Source: CAYIHX01 sp964363305 (GTDB lineage: Bacteria; Bdellovibrionota; UBA1018). Taken from it: a stretch of 64,000 nt of DNA. Position 1 is the first letter of the stretch. Each line of letters starts with the position of its first letter. The position numbers and the translations under genes are program-made. The notes beneath the pieces were generated by a model that made no database searches, had not been told where the DNA came from, and saw only the letters and a list, made by a program, of their open reading frames with translations. The stretch spans positions 83,032 through 147,031 of the forward strand of contig CAYIHX010000004.1 of NCBI GenBank assembly GCA_964363305.1, in the 5' to 3' direction. Below, piece by piece: positions 7,773 through 15,953 of this stretch.

Positions 7773-8798
7773 ATGAAGTGGCGCGCTCGAATTCAAGACC
7801 CTAGACGAAAACACGGGACGGCGATCCGTGCTCGGGTCGAGACGGAGATTCGCAATTTTTTTCTCCAGCGAGATTTCCTGGAAACCCGGACCCCCCTTCT
7901 CGTGCCCTGCCCGGGAATGGAGCCCCACGTCCGACCCATTTCGACCAGCACCGGAGCCTCTCTGCCCACTTCACCAGAATTCGCGATGAAACGCTTGCTG
8001 GTGGGAGGACTGAAAAAAATCTTCCAAATCTGTCCATCGTTTCGAGACGAGCCACGCTCGCCCCACCACTTCCCTGAATTCACGATGCTCGAGTGGTATC
8101 GCGCCCACGCCGGATACGAAGAGATCATGCGCGATACCGAAAACCTCGTGGCCCATCTCGCCCGCTCTTGCCTGGGAAAAGAAGAAGTCACCTTTCAGGG
8201 GCGCACTATTTCGGTAAAAGCCCCTTGGCCCCGGTACACGGTGCGAGAACTTTTTCTTGAACATGCGCAAGTCGACCTCGGCCGCGCCACGGCGACCGAA
8301 CAACTCCGAACCGAGTGCCTACGCCTCGGCCTCGAAGTAGGGCAATCCGACGGCAAAACCTGGGATGACTACTCCTTCTTGATCTGGCTCAATTGCGTCG
8401 AGCCTCGGCTCCCCAATGATCGCGCCATCATCGTGCACCAATACCCGGCCTCGCAAGCCGCGCTCGCCGTACTCGAAACCGACCCGCAAGGACACCCCTG
8501 GGCGCGACGATTTGAAATCTACGCCGGCGGGCTTGAGCTCGGCAACGCCTTTGAGGAATTAACCGACCCCATCGAACAAAGACGACGATTCGACGAGGAC
8601 ATGGAGCTGCGAGAACGCACCTATGGTTCGTCCTTCCCTCGTACTCCTCTGGATGAGGGATTTCTCGAGGCACTCGAGGAAGGCCTGCCTCCCTCGAGCG
8701 GAATTGCCGTAGGCGTCGATCGCCTCGTCATGTTGATCGCAGATGAGCCGGACATCGACTTCACGGTGTGGATCTCGCCCCACACCGGAAAGGGCTAG
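7773..8798 (+). CDS. epmA: EpmA-like EF-P (R)-beta-lysine ligase
   Basis: 341 residues, similar in length to EpmA/PoxA/GenX (325). It is a class II lysyl-tRNA-synthetase-like catalytic core without the anticodon-binding domain. Motif 2 is SFRDE...FPEFTMLEWY, and motif 3 GIAVGVDRLVMLI. EpmA attaches beta-lysine to elongation factor P, which relieves ribosome stalling at polyproline. The start at 7773 has AAGG 9 nt upstream; the reading frame opens earlier at 7695 but with an unrelated extension. epmB and efp are not in the window. Its stop overlaps that of the convergent gene (8795-8798). Confidence 0.88.
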   Translation: MKWRARIQDPRRKHGTAIRARVETEIRNFFLQRDFLETRTPLLVPCPGMEPHVRPISTSTGASLPTSPEFAMKRLLVGGLKKIFQICPSFRDEPRSPHHFPEFTMLEWYRAHAGYEEIMRDTENLVAHLARSCLGKEEVTFQGRTISVKAPWPRYTVRELFLEHAQVDLGRATATEQLRTECLRLGLEVGQSDGKTWDDYSFLIWLNCVEPRLPNDRAIIVHQYPASQAALAVLETDPQGHPWARRFEIYAGGLELGNAFEELTDPIEQRRRFDEDMELRERTYGSSFPRTPLDEGFLEALEEGLPPSSGIAVGVDRLVMLIADEPDIDFTVWISPHTGKG

Positions 8799-10192
8799 AA
8801 AGAAAGTTCGCGAACATCGACGCAAGATGATCCGCTGAAGAGCGCTCTCATGCCCAACGCGCCGCGAGTCGCCGCGACCTTGTCAACGAGCGCCTGTGCG
8901 CTGACTTCTGGCGGAGGCGTGAGCAGGCAACTCGCATGCTGAGGAACTTCCGCTCCCGCGGGACCAGAGCAACTTGAAGAGCCAAAATCGAGAACGACCT
9001 GGGTTCCTAGACGAAAGGCCTGGACCCCGGAGGAGCAGCTCCAACTCGTGCCTTCTGCCGCACCGAAGAGCACGTGAGGAGAAACGCTCGACGCCTGGCT
9101 TCCGCTCCAGGTTCCCAAATCAAACGCGCAGCTGACCGTCGCCATTGAACCCGGCAGATAAAAATCACGAACCGGGATCACCGACCAACCTCTCCGAAAT
9201 AATTCGCTCCACTCAGAGGTGAGCGCCCCGCTGCTGATAGGCGAGCCGGAGCTTCCGCAGAGCGGTTCTTCCGCCCGGCCGGCGCGGCCCTCGGAAACCT
9301 TCCTCCAGAGAACCGCCACGGTATGATCGCTGCCGCTCGGGCCTGAAACGGAAAGGCGCAACGGTGCCCAGGTATAACGCTGCATCCGAACCCAACGACG
9401 CCCGCAATGAAGAGTCTCAGCGGAGGCGCCATTGCCCGAGGCGAGCACCTCCCATTGATCACCGGAGATCTGACTTTCGAGGCGCACCCGAAGGTCGCTC
9501 AACACGGCAAACTCATACAGACCAGGCTCTTCTGAATCACTCAAATGCAACTCAGTCGAAAAGGTCTCCGCGGCTCTCCGTGGCTCCTCCGATAAAGAAA
9601 AGGTCTGAAAATCGTTCCATTCGGAAAGGGTGCGCCGAGTCCCCAGGATGCCATGGCGAGGAGTCGCTCCGGAAGAGCCCCCTTCGGTACAGGCCGCTAA
9701 AACCTGCGTCTCGACCTCGGTCTCAGACGGACCCGCGGCAGAAGGGATCACCAAGTCTGCCCTCGCCTCAGGGGGAGCGTCCACAGCCGGTGCGCCTCCG
9801 TTGATGTGGGTGCCGATCCATCCGCTCTCCACCGGTGCGCGCGGACGAACCACGGCCTCGGGGAATCGACCTCGCATCGGCAAAACCACGGCTTCCTCCT
9901 CGGTCGGCGCGATCGGAGCGCTCACGACCACCGGGAGCGCAACCGAAGCCTGGCTCGAGGGAGTCAGATCGACCACCTCTGTGGGCATGGGCTCCACGTA
10001 GGAAGAAACGTGTTCGTCCGAAGGCCGAACCATGGCGGTCGAGCGGGCGGGAACAACCTCGGCGTCGTTCGCGAGCATCTCACCGACCTGCTGAATGAAC
10101 CCGTTCAGTACCGAACCCAGCGCGACTGCAACCACGCAAGTGAAGATCACGATACCCACGCGGCCCGTGGGGAAAACTCTCATCTCACACAC
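8795..10192 (-). CDS. Unrecognised membrane-anchored protein
   Basis: 465 residues. One N-terminal transmembrane segment (VGIVIFTCVVAVALGSVL), then a long Pro/Ala/Val-rich low-complexity linker to about residue 160, then a cysteine-containing region with beta character (WAPLRLSVSGPSGSDHTVAV). At least ten cysteines in the C-terminal two thirds suggest disulphides outside the cytoplasm. No family is recognised. The topology (anchor, linker, exported domain) is like periplasm-spanning or surface proteins. Confidence 0.7.
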   Translation of the reverse strand: MCEMRVFPTGRVGIVIFTCVVAVALGSVLNGFIQQVGEMLANDAEVVPARSTAMVRPSDEHVSSYVEPMPTEVVDLTPSSQASVALPVVVSAPIAPTEEEAVVLPMRGRFPEAVVRPRAPVESGWIGTHINGGAPAVDAPPEARADLVIPSAAGPSETEVETQVLAACTEGGSSGATPRHGILGTRRTLSEWNDFQTFSLSEEPRRAAETFSTELHLSDSEEPGLYEFAVLSDLRVRLESQISGDQWEVLASGNGASAETLHCGRRWVRMQRYTWAPLRLSVSGPSGSDHTVAVLWRKVSEGRAGRAEEPLCGSSGSPISSGALTSEWSELFRRGWSVIPVRDFYLPGSMATVSCAFDLGTWSGSQASSVSPHVLFGAAEGTSWSCSSGVQAFRLGTQVVLDFGSSSCSGPAGAEVPQHASCLLTPPPEVSAQALVDKVAATRGALGMRALFSGSSCVDVRELSF

Positions 10193-10392
10193 ACTCCAAA
10201 TCTAACTCCCGCGGCCCCTTTTGCATGGAGAATGCCAGCGGCAAATGATCAAAATATCGCTGAAACCACAGGACTTTATTCCATCCCCCATGGCTATTCG
10301 AGGTCAGTTCCCTGACGACTGTTCAATCTTTGGACACACAGAGCGGTCGGCGCATCTAGACGCCGTCAAAACCCCGCGGTAGGGCCCTCCTT

Positions 10393-10983
10393 ATGAAATC
10401 ACTCAAACTCCAAATTTTGGCTCTCACGGTTCTTCTTGGCTTCAGCTCGGCGATCGTCGCTCCCCGGCCCGCACATGCGATCATCGGCCTCGCGGCGAGC
10501 GCCTCGGCGGTTCGCACCGCGGGCGGCATCACCCTCCTCGGTGGCGGCGTAATCACCGGTGCGTCCCTCGTGATCGGCCTCACAGCAGGAGCCTCCAACC
10601 TCGCTGAGGCGTTGGTCGTGGTCATCATGGCCGCTTACGGGATCGCCATCGGCACGGTGACGGCAGGCATCGGCCTCATCATCCTCGACGCGGACAACGG
10701 ACAAGCCGACCTCACCTTCCTGCCCGTCGATCCCACGCAAACGGATCTCCTCGCCCAGGCCCAAGTGACGCCTGCGATGGTCGAAATCTACAACACCGAG
10801 ACGGAGGAGTTAAACGCCGCTCGCCAAAGCATCGATGCGGAGATCGCCCGCACCGGTGGCTCGGTCGAAGATGCCAAGGTGCTCTGGGAAAGTATACGTT
10901 CTCAGTTTCAGCCGGAATCCATCACCGTCGCGTCGCACTTCATGGATCTGATGTTCTCCCGCGCCGCTGCCCTGGCAAATTAA
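10393..10983 (+). CDS. Unrecognised secreted or membrane protein
   Basis: 196 residues. Signal peptide (LALTVLLGFSSAIVA, cut near AHA), then two Gly/Ala-rich hydrophobic stretches (about 38-65 and 70-98) that could be a membrane hairpin, and a soluble C-terminus. No family is recognised. An AGGG sequence 9 nt before the ATG is a plausible ribosome site. It converges with topA, leaving 12 nt. Confidence 0.65.
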   Translation: MKSLKLQILALTVLLGFSSAIVAPRPAHAIIGLAASASAVRTAGGITLLGGGVITGASLVIGLTAGASNLAEALVVVIMAAYGIAIGTVTAGIGLIILDADNGQADLTFLPVDPTQTDLLAQAQVTPAMVEIYNTETEELNAARQSIDAEIARTGGSVEDAKVLWESIRSQFQPESITVASHFMDLMFSRAAALAN

Positions 10984-10995
10984 TTCCGGGCGAGA

Positions 10996-13314
10996 TCAGG
11001 CCGCCTTGTCTGACGAGCCGGCCTGACTCTCCGGAACTTCGACTATTTCAGTCCAACCGCACCCCTTCTCGGGGCAGCGATGCATGAGGCCGGCCTTTTT
11101 CGTATGGCGCTCTACCGTGACCGGGAATTTGCACTGCGGGCACGGCTTGTCCAGAGGCTTCTCCCAGACCGCGTAGCTGCACTGCGGAAATCTCGAGCAG
11201 GAGTAGAACACTCGCCGAAAACGTGATTGCTTCTGAACCAATTCGCCGCCATCTTCCGTGCAAATAGGGCAGGCGATTCCCAGGGTCACCGCCATCGTGA
11301 ATTTGCAGTTCGGATAGTCGCTACAAGCGAGGAATTTTCCAAACTTGCCGTTCTTCACCGCCATGGGCTTTCCGCAGGTGTGACAAGACTTATCAGTGAA
11401 CTCTTTCGGGACAATCAGAATCTCACCGAGATCCCCCCGCTTGTAATCTTGGGTGTTCTTGCACTCCGGGTAGTTCGTACACGCGAGGAAGGAACCGAGC
11501 TTGCCCCACTTGATGACCATCGGATGCTTACACTCGGTGCACTTTAACTCCGTGGGCGTCTCCTCACGCTTCACGTTCCGCATGCTCTTCTTAGCCTTCT
11601 CCAACGTCTTCGCGAAGGGCTTCCAGAATTCGGCCAAAATTTTCTTCCAGTCGGCATGACCTTCTTCGACCTGATCGAGCTTCTCCTCCATCTCCGCCGT
11701 GAACTTCGAATCCAAGATCACCGGAAAGCAATCGACGAGCAGCTCCGTGACGATCGAGCCCAGTTCGGTCGGATAATAACGATTTCCTTCTCGCTTCTCG
11801 ACGTATTCGCGATCCGTGATGTTGGAGAGAATCGAGGCATAGGTCGAAGGCCGGCCGATGCCTTGCTCTTCCAGCTCTTTGATGATCGAGGCATCCGAAA
11901 ATCGGGGCGGCGGCTGGGTGAAATGCTGAGTCGGCAAAAGCTTCGGGCTGGCTAATTTCTGTGCCACCTCGAGGCCGGGAGGCAACTTCAGCGCATTTGA
12001 ATTTTCATCGTCGTCTTCATCTGAGCTTTCTTCATAGACGGCGGTGAACCCTTTGAATTTTACGACAGAGCCGCTGGCGCGAAACGTGACCTCGGCGGCG
12101 CCAGAAGCTTTAGCCGACACCTCGACCGTCGTCTGAAGCGCGATGGAAGGGACCATCTGCGATGCCATGAAGCGATTCCAGACCAGCAAGTAGAGTCGAT
12201 AAGCATCAGGCTCGACAAAATTTTTGACCTTCTCGGGGGTGAACTCGAGCGAAGTCGGGCGAATCGCCTCGTGGGCATCCTGGGCGCTTTTCTTGGTCTT
12301 ATACTCGTTTGGTTTTTCGGGCAAAAAGTCCCTGCCGTACTCTCGACCGATGTACTCACGGACTTCCGCCAGGGCGCCGGGTTCCGTTCGAACGGAATCG
12401 GTTCGCATGTAGGTGATCAAACCGTGCTGGCCCGCGTCGCCGAGATCCACCCCCTCATACAGACGCTGCGCGAGCCCCATGGTCTTTTTCGCCGAGAAGC
12501 CGAGCTTGCGCGCCGATTCCTGCTGCATTCGAGAGGTAATGAACGGAGGCTGGGCCTTTCTCGAACGCTCTTTCTGATCGATTGACTTGACGAGAAACTC
12601 CGCCCGCTCCACTTCGCGGAGAAGCTGGTCGACGACGGATTTTTCCGGCAACACCGGATCTTTGCCTTCCACTTTGAACAGCCGCGCGGGAAAAGTCACT
12701 CCGTTCTGCGTGAATTGCCCCTCCACCGTCCAGTACTCGACCGGCTTGAAGGCGCGAATCTCCTGATCCCTTTCGACGATCAATCGCAGAGCGACCGACT
12801 GCACTCGGCCGGCGGAGATTCCGCGACGAACTTTGTCCCAAAGGATCGGGCTGATCTTGTATCCCACGAGGCGATCCAGAACTCGCCGCGCTTGCTGAGC
12901 GTTGACGAGGTCGTTGTTCAGCTTGGTCGGATTGCGCATGGCCTCTTGCACGGCCGGCTTCGTGATGGCGTTGAAGAGTACGCGGTGGATTTTCTTGCCC
13001 TTCCCTTTCAACTCCTCATGGATATGCCAGGCAATCGCCTCGCCCTCGCGATCCGGGTCAGTGGCCAGATAAAGAGTCGGCACGCGCGCGGCCGCTTCTT
13101 TTAGCTCGCTCAATACCTTCTCTTTCGAGGGAATCAGCTCATAGCTGGTCTTGAAATTCTTGTCGGGATCGACGCCCAGCTGGCTTCGCGGCAGGTCGCG
13201 GATATGACCGACGCTCGCTTTGACGATGTATTCCCTCCCCAGATACTTCTGGATGGTTTTCGCTTTGGAAGGGGACTCGACGATCACTAGTGCTTTTTTT
13301 ACAGTTGCCGCCAT
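10996..13314 (-). CDS. topA: DNA topoisomerase I
   Basis: 772 residues from ATG 13314 (MAATVKKALVIVESPSKA); the frame is open to 13425, but that extension lacks homology. Toprim motifs ALVIVESPSKAKTIQKYLG and DPDREGEAIAWH, and the catalytic tyrosine in LITYMRTDS. The C-terminus carries several zinc ribbons (CTECKHPM...CTNYPEC; CHTCGKPM...CSDYPNC; CPIC...CSRFPQC; CPQC...CPEKGC). It relaxes negative supercoils and is a housekeeping gene. Confidence 0.97.
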   Translation of the reverse strand: MAATVKKALVIVESPSKAKTIQKYLGREYIVKASVGHIRDLPRSQLGVDPDKNFKTSYELIPSKEKVLSELKEAAARVPTLYLATDPDREGEAIAWHIHEELKGKGKKIHRVLFNAITKPAVQEAMRNPTKLNNDLVNAQQARRVLDRLVGYKISPILWDKVRRGISAGRVQSVALRLIVERDQEIRAFKPVEYWTVEGQFTQNGVTFPARLFKVEGKDPVLPEKSVVDQLLREVERAEFLVKSIDQKERSRKAQPPFITSRMQQESARKLGFSAKKTMGLAQRLYEGVDLGDAGQHGLITYMRTDSVRTEPGALAEVREYIGREYGRDFLPEKPNEYKTKKSAQDAHEAIRPTSLEFTPEKVKNFVEPDAYRLYLLVWNRFMASQMVPSIALQTTVEVSAKASGAAEVTFRASGSVVKFKGFTAVYEESSDEDDDENSNALKLPPGLEVAQKLASPKLLPTQHFTQPPPRFSDASIIKELEEQGIGRPSTYASILSNITDREYVEKREGNRYYPTELGSIVTELLVDCFPVILDSKFTAEMEEKLDQVEEGHADWKKILAEFWKPFAKTLEKAKKSMRNVKREETPTELKCTECKHPMVIKWGKLGSFLACTNYPECKNTQDYKRGDLGEILIVPKEFTDKSCHTCGKPMAVKNGKFGKFLACSDYPNCKFTMAVTLGIACPICTEDGGELVQKQSRFRRVFYSCSRFPQCSYAVWEKPLDKPCPQCKFPVTVERHTKKAGLMHRCPEKGCGWTEIVEVPESQAGSSDKAA

Positions 13315-13318
13315 GACA

Positions 13319-13342
13319 CTCAGGAGTCGGTCAATTCCTGAG
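13319..13342. promoter_or_regulatory. Inverted repeat just upstream of topA
   Basis: CTCAGGA, 10 nt, TCCTGAG: a perfect 7-bp arm pair ending 4 nt before the topA ATG. It would form a hairpin in the topA leader. Confidence 0.35.
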
Positions 13343-13439
13343 AAACGTTGATGATATTCTTTTGACGCCCGGTTTTTGCGCTCCTCCGGACGCCCTCGCG
13401 CATACTGCGGCTTCGAAAGGAGCATGCAAACCGAGAAAC

Positions 13440-14033
13440 TTAGAGTTGGAAGCTCAGGATCTTACATTCGACGGTGTCCACTCCAGGGAGAGAATGGCCC
13501 TCCTGCGCGGCCTGTTCGACCAAGGCTTGATCAGCGTCATCGTATGCCCATAGCAAGCGCCCGTTAGGATTGAGGCGGACCTCGGGGATTGTTTCTTCGT
13601 AATTACCGTAGTGAAACGAGCACTCAACCGGAACACGTACCACGACTTTGCCCCCATCGCTGATGACCGCAGTATAGGTGGTGTGCCCGAGAGGGCTGCC
13701 TTCTGGTGCAGCCTGAAGAGCGTAGTTTTCGTAGGCGATGGGACCGATGGCGCCGACACGGTCAGATCCCAGGGGCGTCGCCGGAGGGCGCTCCTCGAAG
13801 AGACGGAAGTACTCTGTCACCACTGAATCATTAAATGTTCGCAGAGTGGACTGACAGCTCCGATCACACCCTAGCTGTTCAAATTGAATCCGGATTTGAT
13901 CCTCGTCACCCTCGCTAAGAATAAGACTAGCGTGGGCGAGGGGTTTCAGCTGTGGATGATACTGGCATCCGGAAAGGGCCCCCACGAGCAAAAGACCAGC
14001 GACGCTTTTTATTACAAATTTTGAAGGGGCCAT
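13440..14033 (-). CDS. Lipoprotein of unknown function
   Basis: About 197 residues from ATG 14033; an earlier in-frame start at 14084 would push the signal peptide 17 residues in. The lipobox LVGALSGC follows a hydrophobic core. The mature part has two cysteines close together (GCDRSCQ), and a later conserved-looking VPVECSFHYGNY. No family is recognised. It is monocistronic, upstream of topA on the same strand with about 125 nt between. Confidence 0.7.
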   Translation of the reverse strand: MAPSKFVIKSVAGLLLVGALSGCQYHPQLKPLAHASLILSEGDEDQIRIQFEQLGCDRSCQSTLRTFNDSVVTEYFRLFEERPPATPLGSDRVGAIGPIAYENYALQAAPEGSPLGHTTYTAVISDGGKVVVRVPVECSFHYGNYEETIPEVRLNPNGRLLWAYDDADQALVEQAAQEGHSLPGVDTVECKILSFQL

Positions 14034-14299
14034 AAATTCAGAACGGCTCGAAACTGTTAGAGAAAATTCTCTTTTAAACAGCAAGCATCCTTAAGTTGAG
14101 CAAATTAGTACATCATAAAGGATGAATCCACAAGATTTTTATACAATGAGGCAATACTTACGACAGTACGAGCGACGACGACGCGAGCACTCGACGAGTC
14201 GGCAATCCATTCGGCCGATCTAAAATCGAACAATGCTCGCGTTCCTTCTGCGCGTAGATCGGCCACACCTGGGTACGGTCCTTGCCAGTCTACGCAAAC

Positions 14300-15124
14300 A
14301 TGAAACAATCGCCTTGGATTCACCTGGTCGCTCGCACTCTTCACGGCCGCCCCATCTTTCAAGATCGAAATATCGCGCTCTGGGCTTGGCGTTCTTTGAG
14401 GCAAACGTTCCCCGAAGCACTCGCTTCGCTCCTCATGCCCGAGCACCTTCACCTTCTGATTCCACGATCACGAGATGCAGTCTGGAAACTCGGAGGCGTC
14501 CTCCGAGGGATTTCTCGGCATTTGAGCGTCCGCAGCACTTGGGAAAATATCCCCCCTCCGCGCGACGTCGCCGATCAGCAGCACCTTCAAAGGACCACGC
14601 GTTACATCCTTCTGAATCCTTGCAGGCGAAAAATCGTCAATGATCCCCTTCTTTGGGAATTCTCAACCCACCGAGACCTGCTCGGAATGGTGGCACAACC
14701 CTGGGTAACCGCAGATCACTTGAGGAGGAATTTAGGTTGGGCGACGAATCAGTTCAGAAAAAAATTTCATGACTACGTTTGCCGCGAGGATACCGTTGGT
14801 CCTCAAGCATGCATACTCCCTCCAGCGTCCCGCCCCGACATCCAAATCGGTTCGTTATCGGAGTTAACTCGTGCATATTCGATCTACCACCGCATCCCGA
14901 TCGAGGAGTGTCACCAGCGCGGGACAGCGCGATCCATTTTGCTGCCGTTCGCTCTAGAATATAGCGGCGCTTCCGGTTTGGCGATCGCGGAGGAGTACCA
15001 GATCTCTGATCGCATTTTATCCCGCTATCGCCAGGGTCCAGGAACGCCACAGTTCGAAAATCTACGGGGAGTGATGGGCGCCTTCTTTGGCGACCGAAGG
15101 CTCTTCGGTCCCACGCACACCTAG
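14300..15124 (+). CDS. REP-associated tyrosine transposase (RAYT, Y1 family)
   Basis: 274 residues. N-terminal IHLVARTLHGRPIFQD matches the YHVTxRG...IFxD opening of TnpA_REP proteins. The metal-binding HUH motif is PEHLHLL; the catalytic tyrosine lies in TTRYILLNPCRRKIV, the RAYT form of YIHLNPVRA. A C-terminal region resembles the DnaA-like helical part of larger RAYTs. The ATG at 14300 is favoured over the TTG at 14282. Two REP-like palindromes follow directly, which supports the call. Confidence 0.85.
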   Translation: MKQSPWIHLVARTLHGRPIFQDRNIALWAWRSLRQTFPEALASLLMPEHLHLLIPRSRDAVWKLGGVLRGISRHLSVRSTWENIPPPRDVADQQHLQRTTRYILLNPCRRKIVNDPLLWEFSTHRDLLGMVAQPWVTADHLRRNLGWATNQFRKKFHDYVCREDTVGPQACILPPASRPDIQIGSLSELTRAYSIYHRIPIEECHQRGTARSILLPFALEYSGASGLAIAEEYQISDRILSRYRQGPGTPQFENLRGVMGAFFGDRRLFGPTHT

Positions 15125-15126
15125 AG

Positions 15127-15173
15127 CTTCACGGGTCTGAAAGTCACATTCCGTGACTTTCGAAGCCGTGAAG
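15127..15173. repeat. REP-like palindrome, copy 1
   Basis: A 47-nt element: outer arms CTTCACGG/CCGTGAAG and inner arms GAAAGTCAC/GTGACTTTC, both perfect. It starts 2 nt after the RAYT stop. It could also act as a terminator for that gene, but lacks a T-tract. Confidence 0.7.
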
Positions 15174-15176
15174 GCT

Positions 15177-15223
15177 CTTCATGCGCCCAGAAGTCGCACT
15201 TTGCGCCTTTCAGGCGCGTGAAG
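15177..15223. repeat. REP-like palindrome, copy 2
   Basis: Also 47 nt, 3 nt after copy 1, in the same orientation. Outer arms CTTCATGCGCC/GGCGCGTGAAG (one mismatch) and imperfect inner arms GAAGTCGCA/TGCGCCTTTC. It keeps the arrangement of copy 1 while differing in stem sequence with compensating changes in the outer stem. Confidence 0.65.
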
Positions 15224-15324
15224 CGCCCCCCCGACGGTGCGTCGTGCCACCCTCTCCGTGCTACCCTTCATCCTGAAATCGCCGTATGGTTGAGAACCTA
15301 ACCACCTCACTCAGGAGAAAACCC

Positions 15325-15939
15325 ATGTTTCAAACGAACCGAATGATTCTTCTCGTCGCACTACTCGCTTCTGGCGGAGCCTATGCTGCCGTGGGCGCCA
15401 CTCAGTACACCCTCGATCCCGCCCGCAGCGAATTAGCCTGGGAAGGCCAAAAGAAGCTGATCGACACCAAACACTCCGGGACGATCGCCCTGAAAGCCGG
15501 CTCCCTGCAGGCGAAAAATACGGACATCATCACCGGCTCATTTGAAATCGACATGAACTCGATCATCGACAAAGACCTCGACAGCGCAGAATACAATGCG
15601 AAGCTCATCGGACACCTCAAGAGCGAGGATTTTTTTGACGTAGCCAAGCACCCGACCGCGAAGTTCGTCGTGAAAAAAGTGAAAGCCATCGCAGGCAAAG
15701 ACGGAACGACCCATGAAGTGACCGGCGAGCTCACGATCAAGGGCAAAACCCTCCCTGTCACGTTCCCGGCCATGATCACTCAGTCCGGCGACGAACTCAG
15801 CGCCAAGGGCGAGCTCACGATCGACCGCACGAAGTGGGGCCTGCGCTACGGCTCAGACCAGTTTTTCAAAAGCTTGGGCGACAAGGTGATCCGCGACGAG
15901 ATCCGCTTCAAGCTCAACCTTGTAGCTAAAAAGAGCTGA
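15325..15939 (+). CDS. YceI family periplasmic protein
   Basis: 204 residues from ATG 15325, which has CAGGAG 7 nt upstream. Signal peptide ends SGGAYA. The mature part is a YceI-like lipocalin fold: YTLDPARSELAWEG near the N-terminus, GSFEIDMNSI, HPTAKFVVKKV, and GELTIKGKTLPVTFP. YceI proteins bind isoprenoid-type lipids in the periplasm. It probably forms a separate unit from the kinase that starts 14 nt later, though co-transcription is possible. Confidence 0.9.
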   Translation: MFQTNRMILLVALLASGGAYAAVGATQYTLDPARSELAWEGQKKLIDTKHSGTIALKAGSLQAKNTDIITGSFEIDMNSIIDKDLDSAEYNAKLIGHLKSEDFFDVAKHPTAKFVVKKVKAIAGKDGTTHEVTGELTIKGKTLPVTFPAMITQSGDELSAKGELTIDRTKWGLRYGSDQFFKSLGDKVIRDEIRFKLNLVAKKS

Positions 15940-15953
15940 CACCCCCCCCGTCC

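Noticed and set aside
14105..14452. Minus-strand ORF opposite the RAYT start
   Set aside because: Overlaps the start of a better-supported gene and has no signal of its own.
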